NCBI GenBank assembly: GCA_024222395.1
Contig: JAAEPE010000803.1
Span: forward strand, 1 to 43,633
DNA length: 43,633 nt
Source: Myxococcales bacterium
GTDB lineage: Bacteria > Myxococcota_A > Polyangia > Haliangiales > Haliangiaceae
Direction of reading: 5' to 3'
The translations under genes and the position numbers were made by a program. Below, piece by piece: positions 26,327 to 36,291 of this stretch (its first letter is position 1; each line of letters opens with the position of its first letter). Under the pieces are notes generated by a model that worked only from the letters and a program-made list of their open reading frames with translations, was not told the origin of the DNA and made no database searches.

Positions 26327-27223
26327 ATGAGTACACTTATGAAGACCCCCATTGCCACACTCGCTCTTGGGACCTTGGTCCTTGCATCTTCCGCCCTCGT
26401 CGTACCGGCCCTCGTCGCACCAAACGAGGCTGTGGCAGAGCGCAAAGGAGCCCTCGACGACGTTCCAGCAGTGCGTCACCGCCTGCTACTCGTCAAGAAG
26501 CGTTTCGAGGTTGGGCTCGCATCTGAATCCACCATCAACGCCGACTTCCGCCACACCCTAGGTGCTGGCCTCAAGCTTGAGTTTCATGCGTCAGACCTTC
26601 TCTCCTTTGGTGCCGTCGGCATCTTCGGAACCAGCATCAACACGGGTCTAACGGATAAGCTCCTGAGCAGCCTGCCCGAGGACGATCCAAGCCCGACCAA
26701 CACCGACGCAGAGCCGACTCCAACCCAGCGTGAGTTTGAAGCTCACCTCAACAGCATGCCCATCCACGGCGCAGCCTACGTTGGTGTGACGCCCTGGTAC
26801 GGCAAGCTCGCAGCGTTCGGGAAGTTCTTCGTGAACTTCGACTTCTACTTCCAGGGTGGCATCGCCTTCGCTCAGCTCAAGAGTGATTGCAATAGCCAGA
26901 TCTGTGACGACAGCACCCCAACCGGTGGCCTGAATCCAGAGGGCCAAGTCATCCTGCCGGACAACAACCCCAATGATGACCCCGTTCTCAACGAAGGATT
27001 CAAGGCTGGACTCTACCTTGGTGGCGGTATTCACGTCTTTTTGAACGACTGGATTGCTCTCGACCTCACGGTTCGCGACTATCTCTTCCGCGACAATCCA
27101 TCTGGACTCGACTTCGACGCCGACCTGGCTGTCACCGAGGACGACAATCGTTTCCTCAATCACCTCTTCATGGGTATTGGCGTCTCGTTCCTCCTGCCCT
27201 CCGACGTCAAGCGCACGCCATAA
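26327..27223 (+). CDS. Second outer-membrane beta-barrel protein, paralogue-like
   Basis: 298 residues. The signal peptide (about 1-36, LVLASSALVVPALVAPNEAV) is followed directly by RKGALDDVPAVRHRLLLVKK and a barrel-like series (FEVGLASESTINADFRHTLG, LEFHASDLLSFGAVGIFGTS, GAAYVGVTPWYGKLAAFGKF, FDFYFQGGIAFAQL), an extracellular-loop candidate with two Cys (SDCNSQICDDS), and the shared motif LDLTVRDYLFRDN. It lacks the acidic linker of its neighbour. Similarity in the second half of the two proteins suggests an old duplication or partnership in one complex. A strong terminator closes the operon 17 nt downstream. Confidence 0.8.
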   Translation: MSTLMKTPIATLALGTLVLASSALVVPALVAPNEAVAERKGALDDVPAVRHRLLLVKKRFEVGLASESTINADFRHTLGAGLKLEFHASDLLSFGAVGIFGTSINTGLTDKLLSSLPEDDPSPTNTDAEPTPTQREFEAHLNSMPIHGAAYVGVTPWYGKLAAFGKFFVNFDFYFQGGIAFAQLKSDCNSQICDDSTPTGGLNPEGQVILPDNNPNDDPVLNEGFKAGLYLGGGIHVFLNDWIALDLTVRDYLFRDNPSGLDFDADLAVTEDDNRFLNHLFMGIGVSFLLPSDVKRTP

Positions 27224-27239
27224 TCCTCCCCAGACGACC

Positions 27240-27283
27240 GACGAAGCGAGGCTCGGCGAATTCGCCGGGCCTTTCGTCTTTTT
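27240..27283 (+). terminator. Intrinsic terminator after the beta-barrel pair
   Basis: GACGAA (27240-27245) pairs with TTCGTC (27273-27278), continued inward by AGGC/GCCT and CGGCGAA/TTCGCCG, and T5 follows at 27279-27283. Position and strength leave little doubt. The 140 nt after it hold no gene before the next start. Confidence 0.9.
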
Positions 27284-27428
27284 GGGACTGGGCTCGCCAT
27301 CGCCCCCAATGCCACTGTGGTTGGCAGCCAAGAGCCTGAGTGACAACTGAGTTGGCAACTTGAATTTCCAAGGGCGCAATTGCTGGTAGAAAGCAACGGC
27401 ACACCGCCTGCAACAAATGGGGATCGCT

Positions 27429-27812
27429 ATGACACGCTGGCTACAACGACTCGCCTTCCTCGCTCTGCTAGCGCTAAGTATCCAGGCTTGTGTCACGCCA
27501 TCCGTGCCGATCCCGCCACCGTCGCCAGAGAAGGTCTTCTTTGCTCTAGATGGCGATATCGGCTCGGCAACCTTCCGCTACGACCCAGATCCATCGTTTG
27601 CGAGGGCCATCGTCTACGTCTTCAATCGAGACGTCGGCCAAGGCATCATCACGACCGCCGAGATCGATGGCAGCGTCTCCCAAACCGAGCCCTTCCCCGC
27701 CCTCGAAGGCGATGAGATCGTCATCACCTTCGAGACGGAGTATCAGCTGAGTTCAACCTGTGTGACCATCCGGGATGGCCAATCTAGTTCCGGGTTTGAG
27801 TGCGAGCAATAG
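27429..27812 (+). CDS. Small lipoprotein of unknown function
   Basis: 127 residues from the ATG at 27429; another ATG lies at 27417, in frame. The signal LQRLAFLALLALSIQAC has a lipobox (SIQAC) and is followed by a Pro-rich linker (PSVPIPPPSPEK). The remainder is a short beta-rich domain (FFALDGDIGSATFRYDPDPS, IVYVFNRDVGQGIITTAEID) with two Cys near the end that may form a disulphide (CVTIRDGQSSSGFEC). GGGGAT lies 6 nt before the ATG. No family recognised. It stands between the barrel operon and a convergent broken PDZ gene. Confidence 0.7.
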   Translation: MTRWLQRLAFLALLALSIQACVTPSVPIPPPSPEKVFFALDGDIGSATFRYDPDPSFARAIVYVFNRDVGQGIITTAEIDGSVSQTEPFPALEGDEIVITFETEYQLSSTCVTIRDGQSSSGFECEQ

Positions 27813-27827
27813 GAGAGTCGCCCCCGC

Positions 27828-28405
27828 CTACCGCCTACGGCCGAGACTCTGGAACTCCGCAGGGCTAATTGAGTCCAATACGACCACGCGCTCGAGGGCC
27901 TCTCCCTCTTCCTCCAAGATGCGAATCACGATGTTCTCCCCTGGGCTGTGATCGCGGACTTGCTCGATGAGCCCACGGACGCTGTGGATTAGTGCTCGCT
28001 CGAACCCAACAATGCGATGTCCCGGCCGCAAGCCTGCAGTGGCGGCTGGTGAGCCGGAAAACACGGACGTGATAGGGCGCCAGCAGGCATGCCAGGACCA
28101 CTCTCGACCGCCACTCCGAGCCACGTCAAGCGGGCCTGATTCGGTGTCGCGTAGCTCGGCTGGATTACCAGCCGCTCGGCGGCTCGGGATTGCGTATTCA
28201 CGACCACTGCGTGGGGACAATTCGAATTAGCCGTCGAGACCTGGCCGAGTCCAAAGCCTAGGGCGACGCCAGCGAGGCTCAAGACACCTGCTAGCACCGT
28301 GCCGCGTTGGGGCTCGGCGATTGGCACCGCACGACGCAGGGGGGCGGTTAGGCGAGTGCCCGGGCTCGTGTCAGTCGCCGTAGGTCTTTCATCATCAGAA
28401 TGCAT
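27828..28405 (-). pseudogene. PDZ-domain membrane protein, frameshifted
   Basis: Two overlapping frames together make one protein. The first (28405 downward) starts with an AAGGAG site 6-7 nt before its ATG, has a hydrophobic segment (VLAGVLSLAGVALGFGLGQV) and the first part of a PDZ domain (LTWLGVAVESGPGMPAGA). The second frame continues with ITSVFSGSPAATAGLRPGHR and a full PDZ C-terminal half (GLIEQVRDHSPGENIVIRI). Adding one G to the GGG run at 28075-28077 (plus strand) would join them to about 192 residues. In the given sequence translation runs off into an unrelated 25-residue tail. It could be a real pseudogene or a one-base sequencing error in a homopolymer. Confidence 0.8.
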
Positions 28406-28525
28406 CTTCTTCTCCTTTTCAAAGTCTTAACCACCACGGGTCATCCCGTATTCCCGCGCGCAAAGGCTGAAGCTCGAAAGCCGGCTCCAGTGGCGCTCTC
28501 GTGATAGTTTGAGACAAGCAAGACG

Positions 28526-31500
28526 GTGACGACCCAAGACAAAGATCGCCCCACACAACCCTCCAGAAAGAAGCGTTGGCGCAGGTTGGGCTATGTGGCG
28601 ATTGCCACACTGCTGCTGCTCAGCGCGGCGACTGCGATTTTGCGCGTGCGCTTCAATGGTGAGGCTCTCGCAGAATTCGTCGAAGGCAAACTTGAGGGCA
28701 GCATTCGCGGCCGAGTCGAAGTGGCGTCGATCGAGTGGCCCCTGAGCGGCCTCGCCGCCCTCACCGGAGATGGCTGGGTGAGGGTCGAGGTTCACGATCT
28801 CAAGGTTTTCGACGAGTATGGCATTAACGTCATCACGACACCGGGTGGCAGCCTCGAAATCAATGTGCATGCAGTCCTTGGCGGCCACTACCAACTGCGC
28901 AATGTGCGCCTCGAGCAAGGTGGCACCGCCACGCTCATTGAAGTCAAGCAACCCTACCCGGCCCACGAGTACGATACCCACGTCATCAGTCTACTCTCCG
29001 CCTTCTACCCAAAGAAGTCGCCGGGCTTTAGCACGGGATATAGCGCCGCAGAGAGAACGAATGTCGACGTGGAGAACTTCTTAGTTGTCGGCGGCGAAGA
29101 GGGCAACGGGGGCGTGACGTTCGATTTGGATCTCGGCGACATCAGGGTGCTCATCGAAGGGGTGAGCGGTAGCGGGTATATCTATCACGGTGGCAAGGAT
29201 CCGCTAGGTAGCAAGCTCTACTACAGCCTGAGCCTCGATCCCAAAGATGGCCCACCGACGGTCGCCGAAAAGGCGACCATCACCTACAGGAATACGAATG
29301 AGAGGGGCGAGGTCGAGTACGAGTTGCCTATTGCTCTGCACGACTTGCATGTTCACGATCTCAGTCAGCTTCCGAGTCGATGGCCGGCCGAGCTCGTGCC
29401 CCGCGACGTGCAATACAAGATTACCGCCAAGGGCGAAGATGACATGGAACTCCGAGTAGAGGGCGCCATGCTCGATTCGTGGATCGACGTGTTCGGCGGT
29501 GAGCTCAAGCTCCAGCTCACTGTCGATAAGGCTGGAAAGATAGCAGGTGACGCCTCCGATGGCCTCGCCGGCGGTGATGACCTAAGCCTCTCCCTCGAAA
29601 TGTCGGGACCGATGCTCGCCCCCCGAGGGCGTGCGGAGGTGCGCAACCTAGAGGTCTACATCCCAATGGGAAGAGAACGAGGGCCCTTGGAGCTGCAAAT
29701 CGATAGAGCGGTCCCAAGCTGGGATACGGCCACGGATACCGGCTCGATGCAAGACGTGGTCGCACGGGTCAAAGGTGGCGAAGGCCGCATGGAACTTGCT
29801 GCTGATTTCAGAGTGAATCCTCTGCACTTCGATCTCGAGATCAACATCCCCGAGGCCATTGAGCTTGCCCCCTACGTACCAGAACAATTCTCAGCCGTGG
29901 CTGGCGGTTCCAAACTCTCGGGGCGACTCGTCGCCTGGGGCAACAAAGACCAACAGCGCCTAGAGGAGCTGGAACTCACCTTCGGTGAAGCCAAAGTATC
30001 CGGGCTGGCGTACCGCGAGGGCAACCGAATCACCGCCGACTCTCCCGGAGTAAGCGTGGGACTGCCAGGTTTGGCCCTCCACAGCGTGCACGGTTCGCTC
30101 GATCCGTCGGCCAACGAAGTCGACCTCGGCTTCGATCTCGCACTTTCCCGTGCCCAGCGCTATCTGCGCCTCTTCGACATCAAGCTTCCAATGTCTGGAG
30201 CACACGGTCGAGTCACCGTCAAAGGTGCCCTCGACAACCCAATAGTGACGTCCCCGGCTCTCGTGGCAAAAGGCCTTCCGTTCATTGATCACCTTCGCAT
30301 GGCCCTGCAGTACGCCGGACAGCGATTGACGATTCGGAATGCTCATAGCTCGACCCTCGGGGGCACCGTGAAGGCAAGTGGCGTCGTCAATTTACAAGCC
30401 CGCGTCGCCAGGCTCAGCAACGTCAGTGCCGAAGCCTTCAAGATCGACCTATCGACACTGCCAATCATCGGCTCCCTTCTCAAGGGCCGACTTGACGTGA
30501 CTCTCAATGGTCGCGGCACTGTGCATCGCCCAGAAGTGTCAGTCAAAGCTCGTCTATCTGATTGGAGCTTGGCGGGCGAACAATACGCGAACACCGCAAT
30601 CGTTTTCGAGAGCCAACGCAATGGCGAGCGCCGACTCGAAGGAAACCTCTCGCGCGAGGCCGGTGGAGTTCTGCATGTCGAGGCCGCTCTGGATGGCTCA
30701 GAAAATCTATCAGGGGTCTTCAGCCTCCGCGATCTGCCACTCGATAGCATGCTCACCCACTGGGGGGGACTCGGCACGTCGATGGGTGGGGCTCTTAGCA
30801 CTGAAATGCAGCTTGGAGGCACTGCCAATGGGCCCACGATGACCGGGCAAATTACGCTCCTGCGCTCATGGATCGAAGGTGCCTTCCTCGGCACCACCCA
30901 ACTAGAGGTCGAACCGGTGGGTGATTCGCAGGTGCGCATCACGGGGCACGTATTGCAGCGCCGAGTCACACTCGATTGGCTGCTCACAACTCACGCCCCG
31001 TACGAGAGCGAGCTCTCACTCCGAGTCCGACGCATCGAAGTGGACAGATTCCTCCCTGCCCTCAGCAAGGAGACCGGCATTCGAGGATGGTTTTCCGGTT
31101 CCATCGATATTCAAGGCGACCTGCTCGGCACGAAGAAACCTACGATGCAGGCTCAACTCAGTGAAGCCGAGGTGCTCATAGCGCACGAGGACGAAGACGG
31201 CCGGCCCGCACCAGTGCGCTTCCGCAACAAGACACCGCTCGTCCTCAATTTTGACGGCGACGAGCTGGCGTTCACGGAGGAAGCCATCATCACGGGCCCC
31301 ACCGGCGATTTTGCGATGAGCGGCCAGGCAACCGCCGAGGCGTTGGACTTCGAGATGCGAGGTGTCGTCGCGGTGCAACTGATGCAGCCGTTTGTCGACA
31401 GCCAGTTTGACGCTATGGATGGCGAGGTACACGCCGGCATTCGGCTCGTCGGCACCGTGCAGGAGCCAAAGGTCGTCGGGGTTCTCGAGTTGCGCGACGT

Positions 31501-33103
31501 CTACCTCAAGCTCGCGGGGCAAGATGCAATCATCACGATACCGAACGGCAAAATCGACTTCAGCAACTCGCAGCTCTCGCTAACCGGCCTACGTATTCTC
31601 GTCACGGATCAATTCTCCGACGAGGCCGCCGAGCTGCACGTCTCGGGCGGTCTCGCGCTTGATAACTTCACACCGGATTTCTGGGCAATGCGCATCGAAG
31701 GGCAACTTGCAGGCAAGATGCTCCTTGCTGCCGCACCAGAGGTTTTCTCAGCTGCTTCAGGATCGGCAAATATCTCCATTGCACTGCTCGGCGAAGGCGC
31801 AACGCCCGACATCGATGGCACCATCGAACTCGATTCCCGCAACACGCTTTCTCTAACACCCCGAGCGGCCCGGCGAGAGTTCGCACTGCATCGCGGGGTG
31901 TTGCGTTTCACCGACCAACTCATCGAATTCGAGGATATCCAGGGCACCGTCGATGGGGAGGGCCAAATCACAGAGTTTAGGGGCAACATCAGCCTAGACG
32001 AGTGGGCACCGGTGGACGTGAACATCAGTGTCTCGACCCGAGACGTGCTCTTCCGCATTCCCCAAACGCTGGAACTCGCGGTTCACCTAAGAGACTTCGA
32101 AGTGGTCGGAGATGCTGAAGGACTCGAAATTGCCGGGCATGTCGAGGTTGCTGATGGCCGCTACATTCAGGAGTTCAATCCTTTCCTCGACGCGCTCAAG
32201 CCTACGCGATCCATGGGTGATGACTCCTCACTTTTTGAGGATGTGCCCCTTATTGGCAATGCCAAGCTCAAGCTTGCCTTGGTGAGCCGCGCCTTCTTTG
32301 TTGACAACAATGTTGCGAACATCGAGCTAAACGGCGAACTCGGCATCACCGGCACTCCTCTTTCGCCTAGGATCGACGGCATCATTCACGTGGCTCAGGG
32401 CGACTTCAAGTTCCAGGGCATTCGTGCAGAATTCACTCGCACGAAGGGCTCTGTGAGTTTCTCGCCCGCCCTCGCCTTCCCTTATAAGACTCCGAATATC
32501 GAAATCCAGAGCGAGAGTGACTACACCAGCAGTGATGGACAATCTCACCTGGTGCAGCTGAGCCTGCGCGGCCCAATCTCCAAGCTAGAGTTCGACCTAG
32601 GCACGAGCGCTGGCCTCACCAAGCAGCAGACCATGCAGCTCATCCTCGTAGGTCGTACGCCCGAAGATGTTAGGCGTTCCCTTCTGGGGGACGAAGCGGT
32701 GAGTGGACGTCCCGGCGAATTCAGCAATCAATCGACTAGCGGCTCGGACAATAGCCTCGACGTACTCGATCAACTAACCAAAGACATTGCCGCGGACTAC
32801 TTCTCAACAATCATTGGCGACCGGCTGCGCGCTGCCACCAAGCTCGATGTCGCCAGATTGCAGATTGGAACAGCCAGTGTTGGCTTCCGAGGCGAGAAAA
32901 TCCTCACTCGCTCGTGGAAGTTTGTCGGCCAAATTGAGCGTTCCCTCAACGGATGGAACTGGGACCTGCGCACCGACTACCGCCTAAATGAGAACATCAG
33001 CTTTGGCGTAGATCTTCTTCAGACCCTCTACGACGATGAAGCGGACGATGAAGAAGAACAGGGCCGCATCCGACTTAAGCTACGCGGATACTGGATTCCA
33101 TGA
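28526..33103 (+). CDS. tamB: TamB-like translocation and assembly protein
   Basis: 1525 residues from GTG. An N-terminal signal anchor (about 18-38, AIATLLLLSAATAILRV) is followed by a very long beta-helical periplasmic stretch made of AsmA/TamB-type repeats (L-x-D / G-x-V-x-G phrases such as GRVTVKGALDNPIV, GSLLKGRLDVTLNGRGTVHR). The C-terminal DUF490 domain (about 1180-1525) is marked by GELGITGTPLSPRIDGIIHV, TKGSVSFSP and GPISKLEFDLGT. TamB-type proteins bridge the inner and outer membranes, help some outer-membrane proteins fold and are linked to phospholipid transport. The final 4 nt overlap the BamA/TamA-type gene (ATGA), so the two are co-translated. Confidence 0.93.
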   Translation: MTTQDKDRPTQPSRKKRWRRLGYVAIATLLLLSAATAILRVRFNGEALAEFVEGKLEGSIRGRVEVASIEWPLSGLAALTGDGWVRVEVHDLKVFDEYGINVITTPGGSLEINVHAVLGGHYQLRNVRLEQGGTATLIEVKQPYPAHEYDTHVISLLSAFYPKKSPGFSTGYSAAERTNVDVENFLVVGGEEGNGGVTFDLDLGDIRVLIEGVSGSGYIYHGGKDPLGSKLYYSLSLDPKDGPPTVAEKATITYRNTNERGEVEYELPIALHDLHVHDLSQLPSRWPAELVPRDVQYKITAKGEDDMELRVEGAMLDSWIDVFGGELKLQLTVDKAGKIAGDASDGLAGGDDLSLSLEMSGPMLAPRGRAEVRNLEVYIPMGRERGPLELQIDRAVPSWDTATDTGSMQDVVARVKGGEGRMELAADFRVNPLHFDLEINIPEAIELAPYVPEQFSAVAGGSKLSGRLVAWGNKDQQRLEELELTFGEAKVSGLAYREGNRITADSPGVSVGLPGLALHSVHGSLDPSANEVDLGFDLALSRAQRYLRLFDIKLPMSGAHGRVTVKGALDNPIVTSPALVAKGLPFIDHLRMALQYAGQRLTIRNAHSSTLGGTVKASGVVNLQARVARLSNVSAEAFKIDLSTLPIIGSLLKGRLDVTLNGRGTVHRPEVSVKARLSDWSLAGEQYANTAIVFESQRNGERRLEGNLSREAGGVLHVEAALDGSENLSGVFSLRDLPLDSMLTHWGGLGTSMGGALSTEMQLGGTANGPTMTGQITLLRSWIEGAFLGTTQLEVEPVGDSQVRITGHVLQRRVTLDWLLTTHAPYESELSLRVRRIEVDRFLPALSKETGIRGWFSGSIDIQGDLLGTKKPTMQAQLSEAEVLIAHEDEDGRPAPVRFRNKTPLVLNFDGDELAFTEEAIITGPTGDFAMSGQATAEALDFEMRGVVAVQLMQPFVDSQFDAMDGEVHAGIRLVGTVQEPKVVGVLELRDVYLKLAGQDAIITIPNGKIDFSNSQLSLTGLRILVTDQFSDEAAELHVSGGLALDNFTPDFWAMRIEGQLAGKMLLAAAPEVFSAASGSANISIALLGEGATPDIDGTIELDSRNTLSLTPRAARREFALHRGVLRFTDQLIEFEDIQGTVDGEGQITEFRGNISLDEWAPVDVNISVSTRDVLFRIPQTLELAVHLRDFEVVGDAEGLEIAGHVEVADGRYIQEFNPFLDALKPTRSMGDDSSLFEDVPLIGNAKLKLALVSRAFFVDNNVANIELNGELGITGTPLSPRIDGIIHVAQGDFKFQGIRAEFTRTKGSVSFSPALAFPYKTPNIEIQSESDYTSSDGQSHLVQLSLRGPISKLEFDLGTSAGLTKQQTMQLILVGRTPEDVRRSLLGDEAVSGRPGEFSNQSTSGSDNSLDVLDQLTKDIAADYFSTIIGDRLRAATKLDVARLQIGTASVGFRGEKILTRSWKFVGQIERSLNGWNWDLRTDYRLNENISFGVDLLQTLYDDEADDEEEQGRIRLKLRGYWIP

Positions 33104-36100
33104 TTCGCCCTAGCGCCCGCTTCCTCGTTCGAATGCCACTGCCCCGCCTATGCGGCTCGGTGCTTCTGCTCATGGCATTCGCGACTACCCAGGCTCTGGC
33201 GCAACCGGCGAATCCCTCGGCCCCGATGGAGCCGGCGGTCGATGCCCCCGCGGATACCGTCGCCCCACCCCCAGCGGCGCTTCTCGCCGCACCGCTCTCC
33301 ACGTGGCTCTTAGAAGGAGAGCTCATTGACAAGGAGGACGTCGTCCGCAGCTTCTTGCGCCCGATGATGCAGGAGAGTCAGAACTGGTCAACGGAGGAGC
33401 AGCGAAATGTCACAAATTTTCTGGTCCAACTCGGTTACCACTGCGACATCACCAATGAGGCGCTGGCGGATGGCAGCTTGAAGGCAACTCTAAAGCTTGC
33501 CCCCATTACCCTCGTCCGCCACGTGGAGGTCGACCTAGATACGTCGATTATGAACCGGCTGCGGCAGCCCATATTCGCCGATGAGATAGGTCGTCGCATG
33601 ACGCTGCGCCCCGGCGCCCCCCTCGCCGCAAATAAGGTAGAGCGAGAGGAGCAGCTCAGGAGCGAAGCGGAACGACTGCGGCTATACCTCATTAACGATG
33701 GCTTCTACGACGCGGAAGTCGAAGTTAGCGAGCGCAGCGACGGGCCCTTCCAGTCCCGCGTAACGGTCACAGTGCGCCCAGGCTTGCCATACTTCATTGG
33801 CGTCATTGAAGTGGATGGCAACCTAGCCCTCGAGTCCGATGAGATAGACAGGCTATTCCGTCACAAGCGCATTTGCCTGGTTTGGCGGATCTGCTTTGGC
33901 AGGACTCGCTTCTCGCGTCAGGCCCTGCTCAAAGACGTCAAGCGGTTGGTCGCCCTGTATCAGAAGCGCGGATATCCCGGGGTCCGAATCCGTCACGACT
34001 ACGATCCCCGACACAGCTTCCGGCGCAGTGATAAGAAGATCAATCTCCGTATCGAAGTGCGTGAGCGCCGACTTATCAACGTGGAATTCGAAGGCAACCG
34101 AGAGAGTGTCCCTCGCGCTGAACTCATGAAGCGACTCACCCTCTCAGAGGTAGCCAGCTACGACGATGTCGAGGTACAGGCCTCAGCAGAGGCCATTCGG
34201 GCCTACTACCAAGACCAAGGCTTTTTTGAAGCGCATATCTCGTGGAAGAGAGAGCTCTTCCCCGAGGTCAATTTCGAGCGTATTCTCTTTCTCATCGACG
34301 AGGGGCCGAGGCTGCGAGTTCGCTCCGTAAAATTACTAGGAAATACATCAATCACCAATGAGGCGCTTCGCGCCAACCTTCGCACTCGCATCTACAAGCG
34401 TATCATCGTCGGTGATTCCGGTGGTTTCGCAACCACGCAACAACTCGAGCAAGACGCAGGCCGCATTCTCTCGAGCTACCGCAAGGCCGGGTTTCGTGAA
34501 GCCCAAGTTCGGCTCGAAGTGAGTCGAGGCGGCCAAACGCGGCACACCGTCGCGGGGCTGGCCGCCGCAATCGCTGCGGGCTTGCCGGCCAAGGGCCTTG
34601 CCGTGGCCTTTCACATCACCGAGGGCCCGCGCAGCCTCGTCAAAGACGTTCGGCTGGTCTTTGAAGGCGAGCAGCAGCTACCAGATCGCGTGCTGCGCAA
34701 GCGCCTCAAGCTGCGGCATGGCAAGCACTTTAGTGAGGACGTTGCAAGAGAAGATGGAGACCGATTGCGACACTACTACTATGCACAAGGGTTTCCGCGG
34801 GCGACCGTAAAAACCAGTATCGAAACCGACGGCAATAGCATTTCCATTCTGCACAGCATCAAAGAGAGCAGCCCAGCCCGCATCGGCAAGATTGCGATTC
34901 GTGGCAACTTCAAGACTCACGACTGGGTCATCTTGGATGAGATGAAGCTGAAGGAGGGGCAGCGCCTTACACTGGAGGCCGAGGCAAACGCTCAGGCCAA
35001 CCTAAGACAGAGCGGCCTCTTTGCCACGGCTCAGGTCAGCTACATAGGTCGAGACAATCCGAGGCGGGAAGTGGTGAATGTGTTGGTTAGAGTTGAAGAG
35101 CGCGGCGACTACGGTTTCCACTACTCCGGCGCCGTCGGCTACGCCAGCGATAGCCTGTTCTTCGCCGAGGCAGGCAGTGGCATTCCAAACCTCTTTGGCA
35201 TCGGCGCGCGCACGAATATCACGGCTCATATCGGCCAGAAACTTATTCAAGGTGAGTTGAGCTTTCGATTGCCGCACTGGGCGATGAATCGCTACCTCGG
35301 CGCAGAACTCAATTTCGACGCCAGGGGCTCCTACAAAGCAGACGAGACGGAGCGTTTCGGTGAACTCACCACCTATGGCCTTAGCCTCGCACTGAGCAAG
35401 GAGGCCAGGCGAGGCTTTTTCCGCGGCTGGCTCTTCTCGCTACGCTACGACGGCCGGCTCCGCTACAACGACGTGCCCCTAGTGCGCCCCTCAGGCAATA
35501 GCGATGACATTCAAGAAACCAAGGTCACCACGATCAGTAGTTCCATAGGCCCGCGCTTGGTCATTGATAAGAGACGGGACCGCAAGGGCAATCGCAACCC
35601 GCTTACACCAGCCAAGGGCTACCGAGTCGAACTCGATGCCCTCTTCGCAGAAGACTGCGCATTCGGGTCCGCTCGATTCTTGAAGCTAGGCTTTGCTGGT
35701 CAAGCCTTCTTCACCCTTGGCGAGAAGCTAACCCTAAGCACTGGCCTGCGCTACGATCACGGCGTTCCCCTGGGTGGGGATTCTCTGCTGCCCCAAGTCG
35801 AGCGCTTCTTTGCTGGGGGCGATACGACGGTGCGGGGCTACGAGGAGGATCACCTAGCCGTCGAGTTCATCGACAACCCACTCGCTCCTCTGGGATCCGT
35901 CACCCAATTTCGCCAATTTCGCGTTGTGCCTGCCAGCGGCAACATTCGCTTGATCAACAACATCGATCTGCAACTCGAGGTGTGGCAGGACCCGTGGGTC
36001 GAATTCCCCATCGCCACCGCAATCTTCTTAGATTCGGGAATGATCACAAACTCCCTCGATGGCCTCGACATCGACGCACCCAGCTTTGGGGTCGGTCTGG

Positions 36101-36225
36101 CGCTCTTGCGCTGGGTCTCGCCGGTCGGCTCGTTTTCAATCGAATACGCCATACCACTGAACATCAAGATTGGAGACAACCCCCGAGGGCGCTTTCATCT
36201 CAATCTCGGCGTTCTCTTCAATTGA
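33100..36225 (+). CDS. BamA/TamA family outer-membrane protein
   Basis: 1041 residues, longer than E. coli BamA (810) and TamA (577). A signal peptide (about 1-34, ending ALAQP) and a Pro/Ala linker precede a long run of POTRA domains (about 60-640; for example FIGVIEVDGNLALESDEIDR, INVEFEGNRESVPRAELMKR, RVRSVKLLGNTSITNEALRA, KIAIRGNFKTHDWVILDEMK). The Omp85/D15 barrel follows (about 650-1041) with the RGYEEDH motif (VRGYEED) of the L6 loop and the usual strands. Being fused in an operon behind tamB favours a TamA role; the POTRA count favours BamA. The start codon overlaps tamB. A large hairpin spans its stop codon. Confidence 0.9.
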   Translation: MIRPSARFLVRMPLPRLCGSVLLLMAFATTQALAQPANPSAPMEPAVDAPADTVAPPPAALLAAPLSTWLLEGELIDKEDVVRSFLRPMMQESQNWSTEEQRNVTNFLVQLGYHCDITNEALADGSLKATLKLAPITLVRHVEVDLDTSIMNRLRQPIFADEIGRRMTLRPGAPLAANKVEREEQLRSEAERLRLYLINDGFYDAEVEVSERSDGPFQSRVTVTVRPGLPYFIGVIEVDGNLALESDEIDRLFRHKRICLVWRICFGRTRFSRQALLKDVKRLVALYQKRGYPGVRIRHDYDPRHSFRRSDKKINLRIEVRERRLINVEFEGNRESVPRAELMKRLTLSEVASYDDVEVQASAEAIRAYYQDQGFFEAHISWKRELFPEVNFERILFLIDEGPRLRVRSVKLLGNTSITNEALRANLRTRIYKRIIVGDSGGFATTQQLEQDAGRILSSYRKAGFREAQVRLEVSRGGQTRHTVAGLAAAIAAGLPAKGLAVAFHITEGPRSLVKDVRLVFEGEQQLPDRVLRKRLKLRHGKHFSEDVAREDGDRLRHYYYAQGFPRATVKTSIETDGNSISILHSIKESSPARIGKIAIRGNFKTHDWVILDEMKLKEGQRLTLEAEANAQANLRQSGLFATAQVSYIGRDNPRREVVNVLVRVEERGDYGFHYSGAVGYASDSLFFAEAGSGIPNLFGIGARTNITAHIGQKLIQGELSFRLPHWAMNRYLGAELNFDARGSYKADETERFGELTTYGLSLALSKEARRGFFRGWLFSLRYDGRLRYNDVPLVRPSGNSDDIQETKVTTISSSIGPRLVIDKRRDRKGNRNPLTPAKGYRVELDALFAEDCAFGSARFLKLGFAGQAFFTLGEKLTLSTGLRYDHGVPLGGDSLLPQVERFFAGGDTTVRGYEEDHLAVEFIDNPLAPLGSVTQFRQFRVVPASGNIRLINNIDLQLEVWQDPWVEFPIATAIFLDSGMITNSLDGLDIDAPSFGVGLALLRWVSPVGSFSIEYAIPLNIKIGDNPRGRFHLNLGVLFN

Positions 36226-36260
36226 ACGTTGGCGCCAACTAAGTTGGCTCCGACGTTCAA
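36222..36260 (+). terminator. Long hairpin across the stop codon of the BamA/TamA gene
   Basis: TTGAACGTTGGCGCCAAC (36222-36239) pairs with GTTGGCTCCGACGTTCAA (36243-36260): 17 of 18 positions pair, one of them G-U, with a 3-nt loop TAA. The stop codon 36223-36225 is in the left arm. No T-run follows, so it may stabilise the mRNA end or be a Rho-type or bidirectional element. Confidence 0.65.
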
Positions 36261-36291
36261 CGCACTCGCCAGCGCCAAGTGCGAATTTCGC

